Assembly (NCBI GenBank): GCA_031841125.1
Contig: CM063112.1
Location: 61,123,722-61,187,721 of the forward strand
Direction of reading: 5' to 3'
Source: Acanthococcus lagerstroemiae
Taxonomy: Eukaryota; Arthropoda; Insecta; Hemiptera; Eriococcidae
DNA: 64,000 nucleotides
Position 1 is the first letter of the stretch, and each line of letters begins with the position of its first letter. Of the stretch, positions 36,060 through 47,879 are shown piece after piece. The notes beneath the pieces were generated by a model. The model was not told where the DNA came from, searched no databases, and worked only from the letters and a program-made list of their open reading frames with translations. The translations under genes were made by a program, and so were the position numbers.

Positions 36060-36530
36060 GTATTTCTCGACTGGTGGCTGGAAGTTCAATATTTCCACCC
36101 CGTTAGAGGGATTAAGCATTCTCAAGCGAAAAGGTCTCAGATGGGATCGTCTATATGGACACCTTTTCACTGACGATGACGGCCGAGTGTTGTATGGCCA
36201 GGGACAAGAAAACGGAACGGAAATTTGTCGTTTTTTCGGTGTATCACGATTCGAGATAACGATCTGCAGTACCAGGAAACAGCTGTGCTGCAATTTTTGT
36301 GCAGTGAAACGGCAGGGGATAACTTTCACTCTGGTAGTCAGTACGGTACGAACTGGAAACTTTTGATACTTGCATCCCGACTGCGAGTTATTTCTTTCGA
36401 AGCTCCCTCTGCTGAAGTCTGGGAATATCTCAGAAAGAAGCATTCATTAGAGACCCTTTTCTGTTACTTGAGGACTTGGTTAGTTGGTTTCGACGTACAT
36501 GAACGCTTATATGAACTCTAAAATCGAAAT
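36060..36530 (+). pseudogene. Coding-like remnant of unknown family
   Basis: One + frame stays open from before 36085 to a TGA at about 36365 and reads protein-like (LKRKGLRWDRLYGHLFTDDD, then EICRFFGVSRFEITIC). An adjacent frame continues coding-like to 36521 (SAEVWEYLRKKHSLETLFC). The change of frame suggests a frameshifted pseudogene or chance. I do not recognise a family. No start, splice site or homologue was identified. Confidence 0.2.
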
Positions 36531-36613
36531 GATTACCGTAGTAGCTTCTATAATTACAATCCATACGCTGCACTGCCTGCCTTGCATTTCCTCGCAAATG
36601 TCACGCAGAGAAC

Positions 36614-37115
36614 TCATGGATTAAAGAGCACTTGAAAAAGAACTTGCAATATAAATGGTTCGGTCAACAATATGGGAAAATTCGGGACAAAGATAACGTT
36701 TATCAATGGCAGACATTGTACGCTAAGATCTTCTATTATTTGGTGTCGGATAATCTGTTTAATCATCAGTCAACTGATTTTTTCATATGCTTGTATCAGA
36801 CATAGTAATGAATAAAGACGTCAATGCTACTTGTGGGAAGAAACTCATAATCGAAGAGGGAATTAAAGAGCACTTGAAAAATAACTTGCGATGCAAATTT
36901 TTCGTTCGACATTAGGGGGAAATTCGGGACAAATTCATCAATTGCAGAAATTGCACGCTAAGATTTTCTGTTACCTGGTGTCGGGTTCCCTGTTTACATT
37001 GCTCAATTAGGAGTCAAATGGGTTTTCACGAATGCGTTTCAGATATTAATCGTTTACTCGAATCAGTGATGAATAGATAGGTCAACACAGTTTGTGGGAA
37101 AAGTTAGATGTACAA
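36614..37115. repeat. ~245-bp tandem duplication
   Basis: Copy 1 (about 36614-36855) and copy 2 (about 36860-37115) share TTAAAGAGCACTTGAAAAA, AATTCGGGACAAA, TTGCACGCTAAGAT and GTGTCGG, in order. In copy 1 one frame is open and protein-like (IKEHLKKNL … DKDNVYQWQTLYAKIFYYLVS); in copy 2 the same frame is broken by a stop and an indel. Confidence 0.75.
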
Positions 37116-38589
37116 GTTACACATATTTACTTATCATTATACCGTTATCGTTTGCTTTAGAAAATGAATGATTAGATTGTGCACATAATGTTTTCGATTA
37201 CGAAAACTTTCACTCAAAAATAATGTATTCATTTAGAGGAAAAGTACACAACCACTGGTTTTTTCCCGATTTTTTTTTTAAATTGAGATACTCGATGGGG
37301 GAGGCTCATCACTGATAGTTGACAAAATATAGCCTTCAGCTGAGAAAATGAGGCCGGGTGGCAAGATTTCGAAACGAACATTCAGCGAAGACCCCCTTGT
37401 TATTCTCTTTTCTCGTCGATCTCAACGAGGGGGAAAAACATTGACTCTTATTCGGTTGCACAAATTAAAGGACCTGGAAAACGAAGCAACTTAGTTCATT
37501 CCTGCACACATGCTTCTTATTTGTAGCAGTTTCCTTTGTTAATTTTTCTGTAAAATCAGTTCGAATAATATCAACAATCTTGACAACTTGACCCAATACT
37601 TCGTTTACGAAATTCTATGTTATTGTTCCAATCCTAGAATTAGGAGCCAGTTGTTGCACTCGCACAAGCTTAATACATAAATTTTTAGTTACAGAAACTA
37701 CGCAAATACGTCGACATATTTTGTAGCGAGTTTCTTTTACAGAAGCAGTTATTCCTGGTATTTGTTTTATTTTCCTATTTCAGTTCAAGATGAATCTTGA
37801 AAAATATCAATAAACTCTATAACTGGCTCGAATAATTCTTTACTCGACTGGGAAGAGTTTGCAGTAGAATGAACTTGAATTCCTGCAGAACCTAATTTAA
37901 GATTTGAGAAAATACTATACAGTAAACTGGGGCAACTTTGGATTAGTAGGGGAACTCTGGATATTGCCAATTGTACACATTAAAACTGGAACATGGGTTT
38001 TTTCACCCCATGACGGTGTACCTACATCCGTCTCAGCTTCATTTATTTGACACCCTAGTTAACGAAGAAATAACGCATCTAACCAGTATTACTCTAATTC
38101 TGACAATGTCCGGAGTTACCCCACAAATCCGAAGCTACCCCAGTTTACAATAAGTCAGAGAAATTCGGAGCAGACACGAACCATTATTGTGAGGAGGAAG
38201 CAACAAATGCAGCCCGAAATTGTCATGAACGCCACCACTGATTTAATTTTTTGAGTTTTTAAAATTAATAAATTTTCCATCTTGATTCACCATTCAACAC
38301 CCTGGACGTGCGAGGGAGTTTCCAGATTCTTTGAAATACGAATTCAGATTTAATTTAAATGCAAAAAATGAATAACATTTTATAGAGTAAAGTATTTTTG
38401 ATCACTTCACCCCAGTTTCAAATCAGTACTGGATCTAGAATTCGTTCTGAAGAAGAGGAAGGGGTTTTGTGAAAGAAGATCTGGGACTTTCTGGGTTTCA
38501 CTGGACATTTGAATTTTATCTTAAATACTGTAGTATACACTGTGAAGTTGATTCCCAAAGGGCTGGGCCTAAAGCTTCAATAATCCCGT

Positions 38590-38885
38590 CATAGGCGCCG
38601 ACTTGTCTTTTTTTCTTCTTTTTTTTTGATGAAAACTTTGAAGAGGCGACCTCTCCTCAATATTTTGAAAAAGTACAACAAATTTTACCATCAATTTTTA
38701 AATTTAACAAAAAAGAAAGTAAAATGTGATAAGTAATAATGAGAAGGGTATAATTTTGGAACCAAAACAGATGCACGGAAGACGACCATTCGAATTTTCA
38801 AAGAGAGGGATTTTTGACCGCTTCTAAGAACCGTGATAACTTTGATTCTGCCCTCCCCAATATTTTCCATAAGTCGGCACCTATG
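38590..38885. mobile_element. hAT-type MITE, copy 1 (CATAGGCGCCGACTT termini)
   Basis: The 15-bp terminal inverted repeats CATAGGCGCCGACTT / AAGTCGGCACCTATG differ by one base. The flanks are a perfect 8-bp duplication AATCCCGT (38582-38589, 38886-38893). The sub-terminal sequence matches the element at 46164-46405, which is inserted in the opposite orientation. It is 296 bp and non-coding. Confidence 0.85.
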
Positions 38886-39239
38886 AATCCCGTGGATCTA
38901 TCGCTGCTCATGATGAGTATTCAACCAAGAATCAGTAAAATCAACTTGAAACTTATTAATTTACCAAGAACTTCCAGAAGAAGGATGGGTACTAATGGGA
39001 AAAACAAGCTGCACATATCCGTCAATTTGCTAAATTGAAGCTTTCCCTCAGTCAGAGCAATCAGGTTATTAATTAACGAAATTGAAAACGAAAGGATTTT
39101 CCGCACATTTTGTTCTTCTTTTTCACTCGCTAATTTCAACATAGCTGATTTTAAAAATTAGCTAAAACTTTTCATCGATTGGCAAAATTCAAAAAATGAA
39201 AACTTACTTGTTTTAGCTCGTGTTGATTACAATAAATCC

Positions 39240-41500
39240 CCCTTCCATTCCCCAAGAATCTCTTGCATGATTGACTCTATATTGCAAAGCCTTCCCGTTA
39301 ATCAGAAACATACTGAGGCTTCAATTTTTTACCAGTTTTCTAAAACGATCCTCGTAAGTGATAAAATATGAAAAGTAAAAACTTTTTTTGGGGGGAGGGG
39401 GTCTGAACATTTTGTCAGTTCGAAAAATCGCATACACAATCGGTAAAATTGGGGTTTTACTTGGCAGTCAACAAAACTCAAAAAAAGGAAAGCTATTTAT
39501 TTTTCTCTTTTATCAAATTCCCAAAATTCCTTAATTAGGCAAATTGCTTCTTCAACTGGCAAAGTCGGAAAAGTGAATAGTTTTTTTTCTATTGCTCTTT
39601 TCCATTATTAAATGTTAACATTTTTTGAGTTAAAACCATTTAAGACCTCATCCCTCCTCTCTATCAACGAAGTTGCTTTGATACGTTTTTACAGTCATAC
39701 TCAGATACCCTTTTGCAAGCTTGACTCCATTTCGCAGAGCCCTTGCACTATTCGGAAATGTACCAAGGGGAGCTTTCGAAATTTTCATCAGTTTTCGAAA
39801 AACGATCCTCGGCTGAGGAAATGTCAAAATATCTACTTTTTGATGGGAGGAGGGAAGGTATTTTAAACATTTTTATCAATACGAGAAATTGCATTCCCCG
39901 TTGGCAAAATTAGTTCTCAGTTAGAAATTAGAAGAATCCAGAAAGTGGAGAGCTTTTCATCTTTCTCTTTTATCGACTTCGAGATTTGGCTATTTCGAAA
40001 AAGTGAATTGTTTGTTTTTCTGTTGCTCGTCTGCCTCCAATTTTTTCAGTTGACAAAAACTTGATATTTTGAGGCGGAAAAATTGGCACCCTCGCCTCTC
40101 ACTCCCATGAGGAGTTTGTTTGTCTATTGCTCATCTATCTCCAAATTTTCTCAATTGTGACAATACTGAAATTCTTTTGAGTTCGAACAGTTCAGGACTT
40201 CCTCCTCCCACTATTAGCGAGGTTGCATTCAATGCGTCTTGACAATCATGATCCGATGAACTTTTAGATGATCAACTCTACCTTTCAGAGCACTTAGGTG
40301 TCTCAAAAGGGCTTCCTAAATTTTCATCAGTTCTCAAAAACAAACCTCAGCCAATAAAACATTAAAATATAAATTTTTGAAAGGCGTGAGGTGAGGGGAG
40401 ATTTCAAACATTTTTATCAGTAAGGAATGTTCTATTACCCGTTTGCAAAATTGTATAGTGGCCGTTTATAAAATCCAATACGTGGAGAGATTTTCATTTT
40501 TCTGCTCTGTGAATATGGAAATTTCATCTGTGGGGAAATCGAATCTTCAATTGGCTAAATTGGAAAAGTGAGGAGTTTCTGTTTTTGGGGCTCGTCTATC
40601 TCCAAATTTTCACGATAAGCAATATTGTAGTATTCGATACGTCTTTATATTCATGTTCTGATAAATTTTTCCGTTGTTGATTTCAAGTCGCAGAGCCCTC
40701 AATTGATCAGAAATGTACCCAGGAAACGCTAGTCAAATTTTCATTAACTTTTAAAAACGATGCGAAGTAGATTAAATGTCAAAATTGAAGACTTTTTCGG
40801 TGAGAGAGATAGTTGTGAAATGATGAAATGGCACTGAATTCTCAGTTGGCAGATAGCAGAATACAAAAAGTGAAGAGTTTTATATTTTTCTTGTTTATGG
40901 ATTTCGAAATTTTCATCAATATTAAAATGGCATCATGAGTTGGCAAAAAAGTGAGAGTTTGTTTTTAGTCGGAAAATTGGACACGTTCCTCCTTTTACCT
41001 AGGCAGTTGAGAGGAAATCTGGGCCCGAGGGGAAAACACGAAAAAATATGGTGCAGTTTTTTTGGGACTTCTCGGAAATCATGATTCTGAGTTCGAAGTT
41101 TCGAGACAAGGATCAGATGACGTACAAGCAGACCGGGTGGTGGAAAAACCAGGGGCATAAAAAATTCAGTGATTGGGGAATCCCTTCAGTCGTCTCTCTC
41201 TTATCAGTCCGTCTTCCTCATTCCCAGAAAGAGATGGTTTTTTACTGCTCGTCTACTTCCAAAGTTTTCCGGTTGATTAAATTAACATTTCAAGTTTTAC
41301 AAAAATAGGCACTCTCCCTCCTCACTTTCACGAAATTTGTTTTAATTTTACTCGTCTATTTCCAAATTTTCTCAACTGTTAAACTTTGACAACATTTTGA
41401 GTCGAAAAACTTGGTACCTTCGTCCCTCACTCCTATGAAGAGTTTGTTCTATTGCTCATCCATCTCAAGATTTTGCGAATTAACAAAAACTTGCGACATT
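39240..41500. repeat. Degenerate ~450-bp tandem repeat array
   Basis: A block containing GCAGAGCCCT, then TTCATCAGTTTTC and AACGATCCTCGG, recurs near 39272, 39722, 40276 and 40690. Each is followed by similar text (AAAATATCTACTTTTTGATG…, GGCAAAATTG, GAGTTTGTTTTTCTATTGCTCGTCT). Units are diverged and differ in length by indels. No coding content. Confidence 0.65.
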
Positions 41501-42438
41501 CTGATTTAGAAGAACTGAAATATTTTTTGTGCCCAAAATAACTCGAATTGCGAATTCGAGTGTAACGATTCGACATTCTGGGTAGTGTGTGACGTACATT
41601 TGCATCTTGCGGGTAGATTGACTGTGAAAATGACCCCGACTAAAGCTAAGTAGTGACGGGGCCATCGAGCAGGACGTTTCGATACGGCACCAGAAAAGTT
41701 GATACATAGTATTCGGCGAGTGAGTAATAAACTCCGAGTCAGATGAGGTCTGCCTGTTTCAAAATCTCACAAGTTTTCAAACAGAATCGTTTTCACTCGA
41801 AGGAGCCACCTACGCAAAGGGTCCAGAAATTCTATCCGGATCTGTCGAGTCTGATACTCATTTTCATTTCTGAATCTATTGGAAACCAAATAATTTGGGT
41901 GCCAACTTTGGCATACCCAGTTCCAGCACCCGATTCGTCATTTCTGCGATCTCTTTCTCGATTCCATTAGAATGTGTGGGCCTTATCGCCCGCGAGTTTC
42001 CGTTCTACTTTCATCTCCGCTCGCACTCTGCTCGAATTTTCGCATCACGTGAAGACCGCGTGCTTCTGGCTTCAATTTCATACACCAGAAGTGCGAGCGG
42101 ACAAAACGGAACACAGCACGCGTTTTCCCGCGTCACGAAAATACCTCGAATTCTCATAATTTTAACCGAGTTGCGGGAAATCAAGTACGATGCAATTTTT
42201 ATCGAGCAGGTTCATCGTTCAACGTGTAACCTGCAACAGCTGAGTAAGACAAAACAAAAGACCGTCCGTTGTATCCGATGTAATTGAAACGTAAAAGCGT
42301 CTAATTACAAAGCTCTGCTTCATATAGCGTTGGGGGCAGGGTGTCAAAGGAGCGAGCACATCGCACGTAATCGAACGTCGTGGGAACTGTTTGCTCTAAC
42401 CAAGGATATCCAACCGATTGTGTATAGCTTCGGCCAGA
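41500..42438. other. Non-repetitive, moderately GC-richer stretch
   Basis: No gene, splice pattern or repeat recognised. Several frames are open only because stops are less frequent in this composition. It could hold a regulatory region. Confidence 0.35.
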
Positions 42439-42446
42439 ATTGCAGG

Positions 42447-42809
42447 CAGTGATGTAGCCGGCTCAGTGTTCGAGGGGGGACGGGTCTTGACCAGATGGGC
42501 ACGGGGTGTTAGATGGGGTGCTAAAATAAGAAGAACCTCTTTTCTAATTTTGCTCTTTACTCGAGCCCTGGAATCCGCCCATTCGAGCATTATCTCAGAG
42601 ACGTCGGGGAGGCTGTCAGGGCTGTCTTAGCCTTCTTGTCTTCTTGCCGGAAAACCGGTCTAGGTCGAAATGTAGCGACGGATTCCGAGACCAGCGCGCT
42701 ATCCACTCGGCCAACCAGACCGCCAAAAATGAGAAAAACCACTACTTGACAAAGTCGCAAAGAAAGGAGTCCAGACCCTCTGGACCCTCCCCCATTGGCT
42801 ACGCTACTG
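42447..42809. mobile_element. hAT-type element with a SINE inserted inside it
   Basis: Termini CAGTGATGTAGCC and GGCTACGCTACTG are inverted. The flanking 8-mers are ATTGCAGG (42439-42446) and GTTGCAGG (42810-42817), matching at 7 of 8. The left interior (GGGGGGACGGGTC) is the reverse complement of the right interior (GACCCTCTGGACCCTCCCCC). The tRNA-SINE copy at 42541-42725 lies in the middle; without it the element would be about 180 bp. Confidence 0.75.
42541..42725 (-). mobile_element. tRNA-derived SINE, copy 2 (box B deleted)
   Basis: On the - strand it begins GGCGGTCTGGTTGGCCGAGT and aligns with the 53663-53885 copy to the 3' end (CAGCCTCCCCGACGTCTCTG, GGCGGATTCCAGGGCTCG, AGCAAAATTAGAAA). 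Box A TGGCCGAGTGG is present (42703-42713 on +). The segment holding box B (CCGGGTTCGAACCC in the other copy) is missing, so this copy should not be transcribed by Pol III on its own. Confidence 0.85.
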
Positions 42810-42859
42810 GTTGCAGGCACCGCAGAGTACCGAAATTTCACTGGGGAGATCGCGGCTAT

Positions 42860-44740
42860 GTTCATAAATTCATACGCGAAACCGGTTCGTTAATTGGAAT
42901 CGTATTTTTTGAAAATTGCTTGAAATTCTCCTAATTGAAAAGCCGTTGTATGTGGCTCTCCATGGGCAGCCCAAAGCCCGAACAAAATTCAGGAACTTTT
43001 GACTTTGAAAGCATTAGACGAACGGTGGCGTAGCCAGGGGGGCGAAGGGGACGAATGCCCCCCGAGGCACCTGAAATTGAATGTAAAATATGCAAAAATG
43101 AGCAATTTTTCGCCTTGAAAACACGTTTTTCCGAAAAATTTTCGCTCGGGTAGTAATTTTACCTTTATTTTCATAAAATAGTCCTCTAATACCGGCAATT
43201 TTTAGAAAATACCTCAATTTTCGACTCTTTCTCCCTTGAAAATCTTATTCTTCCTCCTCCCCCCCCCTGGGAAAATCCTGGCTACGCCACTGTAGACGAA
43301 GGAAGTTCGATGGTCGAGTTCTTGGCTTCAAACTGTTGCATTTTTTTCCCGTTCGACACTCAATTTGCAAATTTACAAAATGAGCTAGTTCGTTGTATGG
43401 AATTGTACGTTTTTGAAAATCGCTAGAAATTCTCCTAATCGAGGTTGCTGAATGTGACTCCCTTCCCGGGTAGCCCAAAACCAAAAAAATTCAAGTACGT
43501 TGACTTTGTCAGCATTAACCGAAGAAAGTTCAATGGTCATGTTCTGAGTTTCGAATTTTTGCTTTTTTTTTCCATTCGTTACTCAACCCACGAATTTACA
43601 AAATAAGTTTGGTTCGTTATATGAAATTGTATTTTTTTTTTTTTTTTAACGCTTGAAATTCTCCTAATCGAAGTCGTTGAATCTGGCCTGCTCCCCGGGT
43701 AGCCTACAGCTGAAGAAAATTCAGACACTTGTGACTTGACAGCATTAGCCGAAGGGTGTTCAATGGTCATGTTTTGTGTTTCAAACTTTTTTTTTTCGTG
43801 TGTCTCTTAACTCACGAATTTACAAAATGAGCTGTTTCATTGTACGAAATTGTATCTTTTTTTTTTTTTGGAAAAAGCTTGAAATTCTCTTAATCGAGAT
43901 TGTTGAGTGTGGCTTCCTCCCCGGGTAGTCCCACAGTTGAACAAAATTCAGGTACTCTTGACGTTAGCATTAGCCAAAGGAAGATCAATGGTCGTGTTCT
44001 GAATTTCGAACTTTTGCTTTTTTTTTCGTTCAATACTCAACTCGCGAATTTACAAAATGAGCTGTTTCGTTATATGGAACTGTATTTTTTTGAGAAAAGC
44101 TTGAAATTCTCCTAATCGAGGTCGTGAATGTGGCTCCCTTCCCGAGTAGCCCACAGCTAAACAAAATGCAGGTACTTTTGACTTTAGCATTAGCCGAAGG
44201 AAGTTCAATGATCATGTTCTGAATTTCGAACTTTGCTTTTTTTTTTTTTTTTTTTTTTGTTTGACACTCAACTCGCGAATTTTGGAATCGTATTTTTTTG
44301 AAAATCGCGTGAAATTCTCCTAATCAAGGTTGTTGAATACGGCTCCCTTCTCGAGTAGCCCAAAACCGAACAAAATTCGACTACTTTTACATTGACTTCG
44401 ACAGTATGGTTGTGTTCTTGGTTTCGAACTTCCGTGTTCTTTTTTTTTTCCCATTTTTCGACACTCAATTGGCGATTTTACGAAACAAACTCCTGATCGT
44501 TAAATGGAATCGTATTTTTTGAAAATAACTTGAAATTCTCCTAATCGAGGTCGTTAAATGGGACTCCCATTCCGAGTAGCCCAAAACCGAACAAAATTCA
44601 GGTACTTACGTTGACTTTGACCGCATTAGCCGAAGGTAGTTCGATGGTCATGTTCTGGACTTCGAAATTTCGTACTTTTTCTTCTCGTTCGACACTCAAC
44701 TCGCGAATTCACAAAACGAGCCCGTTAATTTTCATGCTAC
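42860..44740. repeat. ~220-bp satellite-like tandem array, seven diverged units
   Basis: The anchor GAAATTCTCCTAATCGA occurs near 42922, 43424, 43657, 43882, 44105, 44309 and 44533. Spacing is 204-233 bp once the 278 bp contributed by the MITE and its duplication are removed from the first interval. Each unit also has a T-run, GTAGCCCAAAACCGAACAAA, GCATTAGCCGAAGGAAGTTC and AATTTACAAAATGAGC. It is non-coding. Confidence 0.85.
43023..43292. mobile_element. hAT-type MITE inserted in the 220-bp array
   Basis: Termini CGGTGGCGTAGCCAGG / CCTGGCTACGCCACTG are inverted with one mismatch. The perfect 8-bp target duplication TAGACGAA lies at 43015-43022 and 43293-43300. Removing the element and one duplication restores the array unit (GCATTAGACGAAGGAAGTTC), so array formation preceded the insertion. 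Confidence 0.9.
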
Positions 44741-46163
44741 ACCGAAATGATTCCAAAGCTGGAGACACTTTCGTGGTTTCGAGGGAGCACCGCGACCAGC
44801 TATCGGTTCGAGCAGTACCAGCGATTATCATTCGCGATCGCGAACTAATTTATGTACGAGAAAAGGTAAATATAAACAAGTTACAAGGGTAACACGATCG
44901 TTTTTGTAGTGAGCGAATACGCTCGAATAATTTCGTTTTATACGGCCGGCCGATTCCCCTCTACCACTCGCCTCGCCGCCATCCATCGCCTGCTCTGCCT
45001 CTCGAGAAAAAACTACTTTCGGAGATTACAGCCGGGATTACGAGCTGCTCTCAAAGTGGGTCCCGTGAGGGGGCAGGGGCTCCCTGCGCCTTCTTAAACA
45101 ATGTCATCAATTTTTTGCCGATTTAAAATTTGCGGGATGATTAGAGACGAGAACAAAATTTATTGTGGTTCGACGATGTACTCTACGATGGCGACGGCCA
45201 GAGACTCGTGCAACTGGTTTATGAATGAAATGTCTCGTGCCGAACCGGAACGTGCTCGCTTCGTGAACGGCGAGACCGGCGTTTCTGCACAAAGGATACG
45301 ATTAGGGGGACTTGCGCTCCCTCATTCTCATATTTCCGTGATAACGATCTGGCGGGATTTGATTGAGCGCCCTCACATGGGTGAGGACTTTTCATTCTTC
45401 CGTCAGGTGTGACTCATAGTGCAGAGTAAGCTATCACGTGTAAGTACAAAGTAACTTGACGAGTGAATGTGTCTCCTTTAACTTTTTTCACAGTTTTACA
45501 GTATTTCTTGTAGAAACTGTCTCGGCTAATAGTGACTACTATTCGAATCGCTTTTCTGTAGTCAAGAATGCTGTAGTTAAAGGAAAAAGGTCTGATCCAA
45601 ATCTCGAGGGTAGATCTAAGATCAATGTAAAAATTTGATCCAAAAACACTGTTGTGTGGTGTACATGTACATAAATCACGCAATAAAAAAAGTGCATATT
45701 CTTTCGTTCGCATCTATTTTACAGTTGTTTTGTTTTTTTCTTCCTGTGTTGTAAGAATGTACGAATCTTGAAATTTTTTACTTTTAAAATGTCAGTTACA
45801 GAGTGAAAAATGTTAAATCAAAATTCTAAGCTAGATTCAAAATCGGGGCAAAATTGAGACTTTGTGAAAAACAATGACGTGAGAATGTATAATTCTAAGT
45901 ATTTCCAACGAGGAATTTAATGCCGATGTTAATTTTTGGATTATAGTTCATTTTTTTTTCTTATCCTTTATCTTAAATGCGAATTTTAGTATCATCAAGA
46001 TGATACCACTGATCAAACAACTATAAGTACACGTTCAGTATTGTTATCAGTATCAGTGTAGCTATTCGTGGACGACAAAAAAGAATAAAACGAGAAAAAC
46101 TTGATGACATTTTAATTTTGAATATGGAAAACGAGAGGTTCTCGAGAAAAATGGTCAACACGC
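44740..46163. other. No gene recognised; partly GC-richer unique sequence
   Basis: 44760-45420 has few repeats and more CG dinucleotides than its surroundings, and some open frames on both strands that show no family resemblance. The rest is AT-rich. A regulatory region or an untranslated exon is possible but unsupported. Confidence 0.35.
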
Positions 46164-46405
46164 CATAGGCGCCAACTTATGGAAAATATTTGGGGGCAGA
46201 ATCAGTCGGAGCCTGGTTTTTTCTTGATTATTTTATTGAGACGCGTCTGATATTCCGGTATTATCGATTTTTTCTTATTCGTTTTCTTTTTTTTTCCTTT
46301 TTCGTTGAATTTAAACATTGATGGTAAAATATGTTGTACTTTTCCATTTTTGAGTTGAAAATATTAGGGGGCACCCCCCCCTCAAGTGCCAAATCGGCGC
46401 CTATG
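46164..46405. mobile_element. hAT-type MITE, copy 2 (opposite orientation to 38.6 kb)
   Basis: Termini CATAGGCGCCAACTTATGG and CGGCGCCTATG are inverted. The sub-terminal blocks (GGAAAATATTTGGGGGCAGA; AAAATATGTTGTACTTTTCC) match the 38590-38885 copy in reverse. The flanks read GTCAACACGC left and GTCAACGC right, an 8-bp duplication with a 2-bp insertion on one side. Confidence 0.8.
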
Positions 46406-47088
46406 GTCAACGCCGTCGTCTTCAGCATTCAAAATATAGCTAAAATCATGTAATCTCACCCCATTGCTCGAAGTATTATTAATTTTTTATTTAAAGTAAT
46501 AAAAGTTTTTTTTTTAATTATAAAAATTGTAATAAAATAAGTATAATTAAAAAATAATATAAAAATTCAAAAATTTGGTATTAGTGTTATATAAAAATGT
46601 GGAATTGGGCATCGCTGAGTATTTAAACACCGTTCACAAGTCTTAAACTAAACAAATAAGGAAATTCAGAGGAAAGAAGGAGAAACAAGCGGGAATTTAC
46701 TAGAAGTCGTTGAGGGTGATATCCTAACAAACACATGAAAAGTTTCTACCCCTGCCCGGGGTGTTCTATAAAATGTTATCGTCTCGAACTGTTTTACTCT
46801 CAGTGGTTAAATGTGTTCTAGTTGGTTAAAAAACACGCTAGATGAGATTTTTTTGAAAACATTTGGGGAGTCGCTCAGTGAGGTTGAAGTTTAACATGGA
46901 ATTTCCCACAAGGAAATATATGCCCATCTTTAATAAATCCTTTAAAAAAAAAAACAAGAGTTTTGTAAAAATAAATTATTTATCGACTAAAGAAAATTGT
47001 TTTCAGTTCTGTAACAAAGAAGTACCTGTCCAGAATTTGGTAAAAAATGTCATTGGCCTCTGCTTCATTCTTATGTGAAAGTGATCTA
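46406..47088. other. AT-rich spacer between elements
   Basis: 46480-46620 is dominated by A and T runs. From 46860 to 47080 one + frame is open, but its composition is low-complexity and has no recognisable homology. Nothing else is seen. Confidence 0.4.
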
Positions 47089-47700
47089 CATAGGCTGTCG
47101 CTAAGTAACTGAGACTAAAATTCGTATGGCCCACCAACGTTACCTATCGGTGTTTCAACGCAGTAGGAGAATAATTTGGTTAATTAGTTATCGACTGAGA
47201 CCACGCCGAGCTCATTTGATTGAAAACTCGCTGTTCTCGACCAACTTGAAAGAAACCATATGCGTTCACCCCTCCAGGATTTTTAAAGATTTTTTTAAAG
47301 AAGAAGGAAAAAAGCAAACGATTACAAAATTTTTTTATTACCTAATCATCATCTTCATTAAGTACACGAATATCTTTTTCAAAATAAGCGCCATTCATGG
47401 CTATACAGGCGTCCATTCGTTCTTGCCATTTATCGAACGTTCGCGTATTCCACCGCCGGTAACAAGGAGAAAAACATCTGCGCTGTGGTGATGACTTCTT
47501 GATTCGTGTTGAATTGACGACCGCGTGTAAGGCTGCCTTCAGTTGAGGAAATAACCAAAAGTCGCAGGGAGCAAAGTCAGGACTATACGGGGGGGGGGGT
47601 GAATTGTCATTTTTTAGAACTCATCACCGCGGCGCAGATGTTTTTCTCTTCGTTACCGGCGGCGGAATATGTGAAAACGTTTGGTAAATGGCAAGAACAC
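47089..47700. mobile_element. Truncated palindromic mariner derivative (same family as 60.6 kb)
   Basis: It starts CATAGGCTGTCGCTAAGTAA directly after a TA at 47087-47088. The left arm matches the 60646 element throughout, including the segment the right arm of that element has lost. A loop ending in a G-run (about 47589-47600) is followed by a partial right arm (47617-47697) carrying VQMFFSSLPAAEY-like coding sequence. The right arm then breaks off into unrelated sequence, so one terminus is missing. Confidence 0.75.
47342..47590 (-). pseudogene. Mariner-type transposase C-terminal fragment, frameshifted
   Basis: On the - strand YSPDFAPCDFWLFPQLKAAL is followed, after a frame change, by the …NGAYFEKD-type end and an acidic EDDD tail at the TAG (47342-47344). 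The S-P-D aspartate is the third catalytic acid of mariner transposases. Upstream domains are absent. Confidence 0.65.
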
Positions 47701-47879
47701 ACTGTGTTGTTTTTGTATTTCAATGGTTTGGGCAGGCAGTATCTTGTGGAAGTTTTCGAGCTTATAAAATGTACAAAGATTCTGTCGAGATGTCGGCTAT
47801 GGGTATTCGAAAACTCCGAATTCAGTTCTGGTATCAGTTCGCCCCGAAGTTGAGAATGGTGGCGCCAAGCGTAGGGGTC

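Noticed and set aside
45101..45412. A 103-codon + strand gene
   Set aside because: No recognisable domain, no splice partners, and an overlapping - strand frame is equally open.
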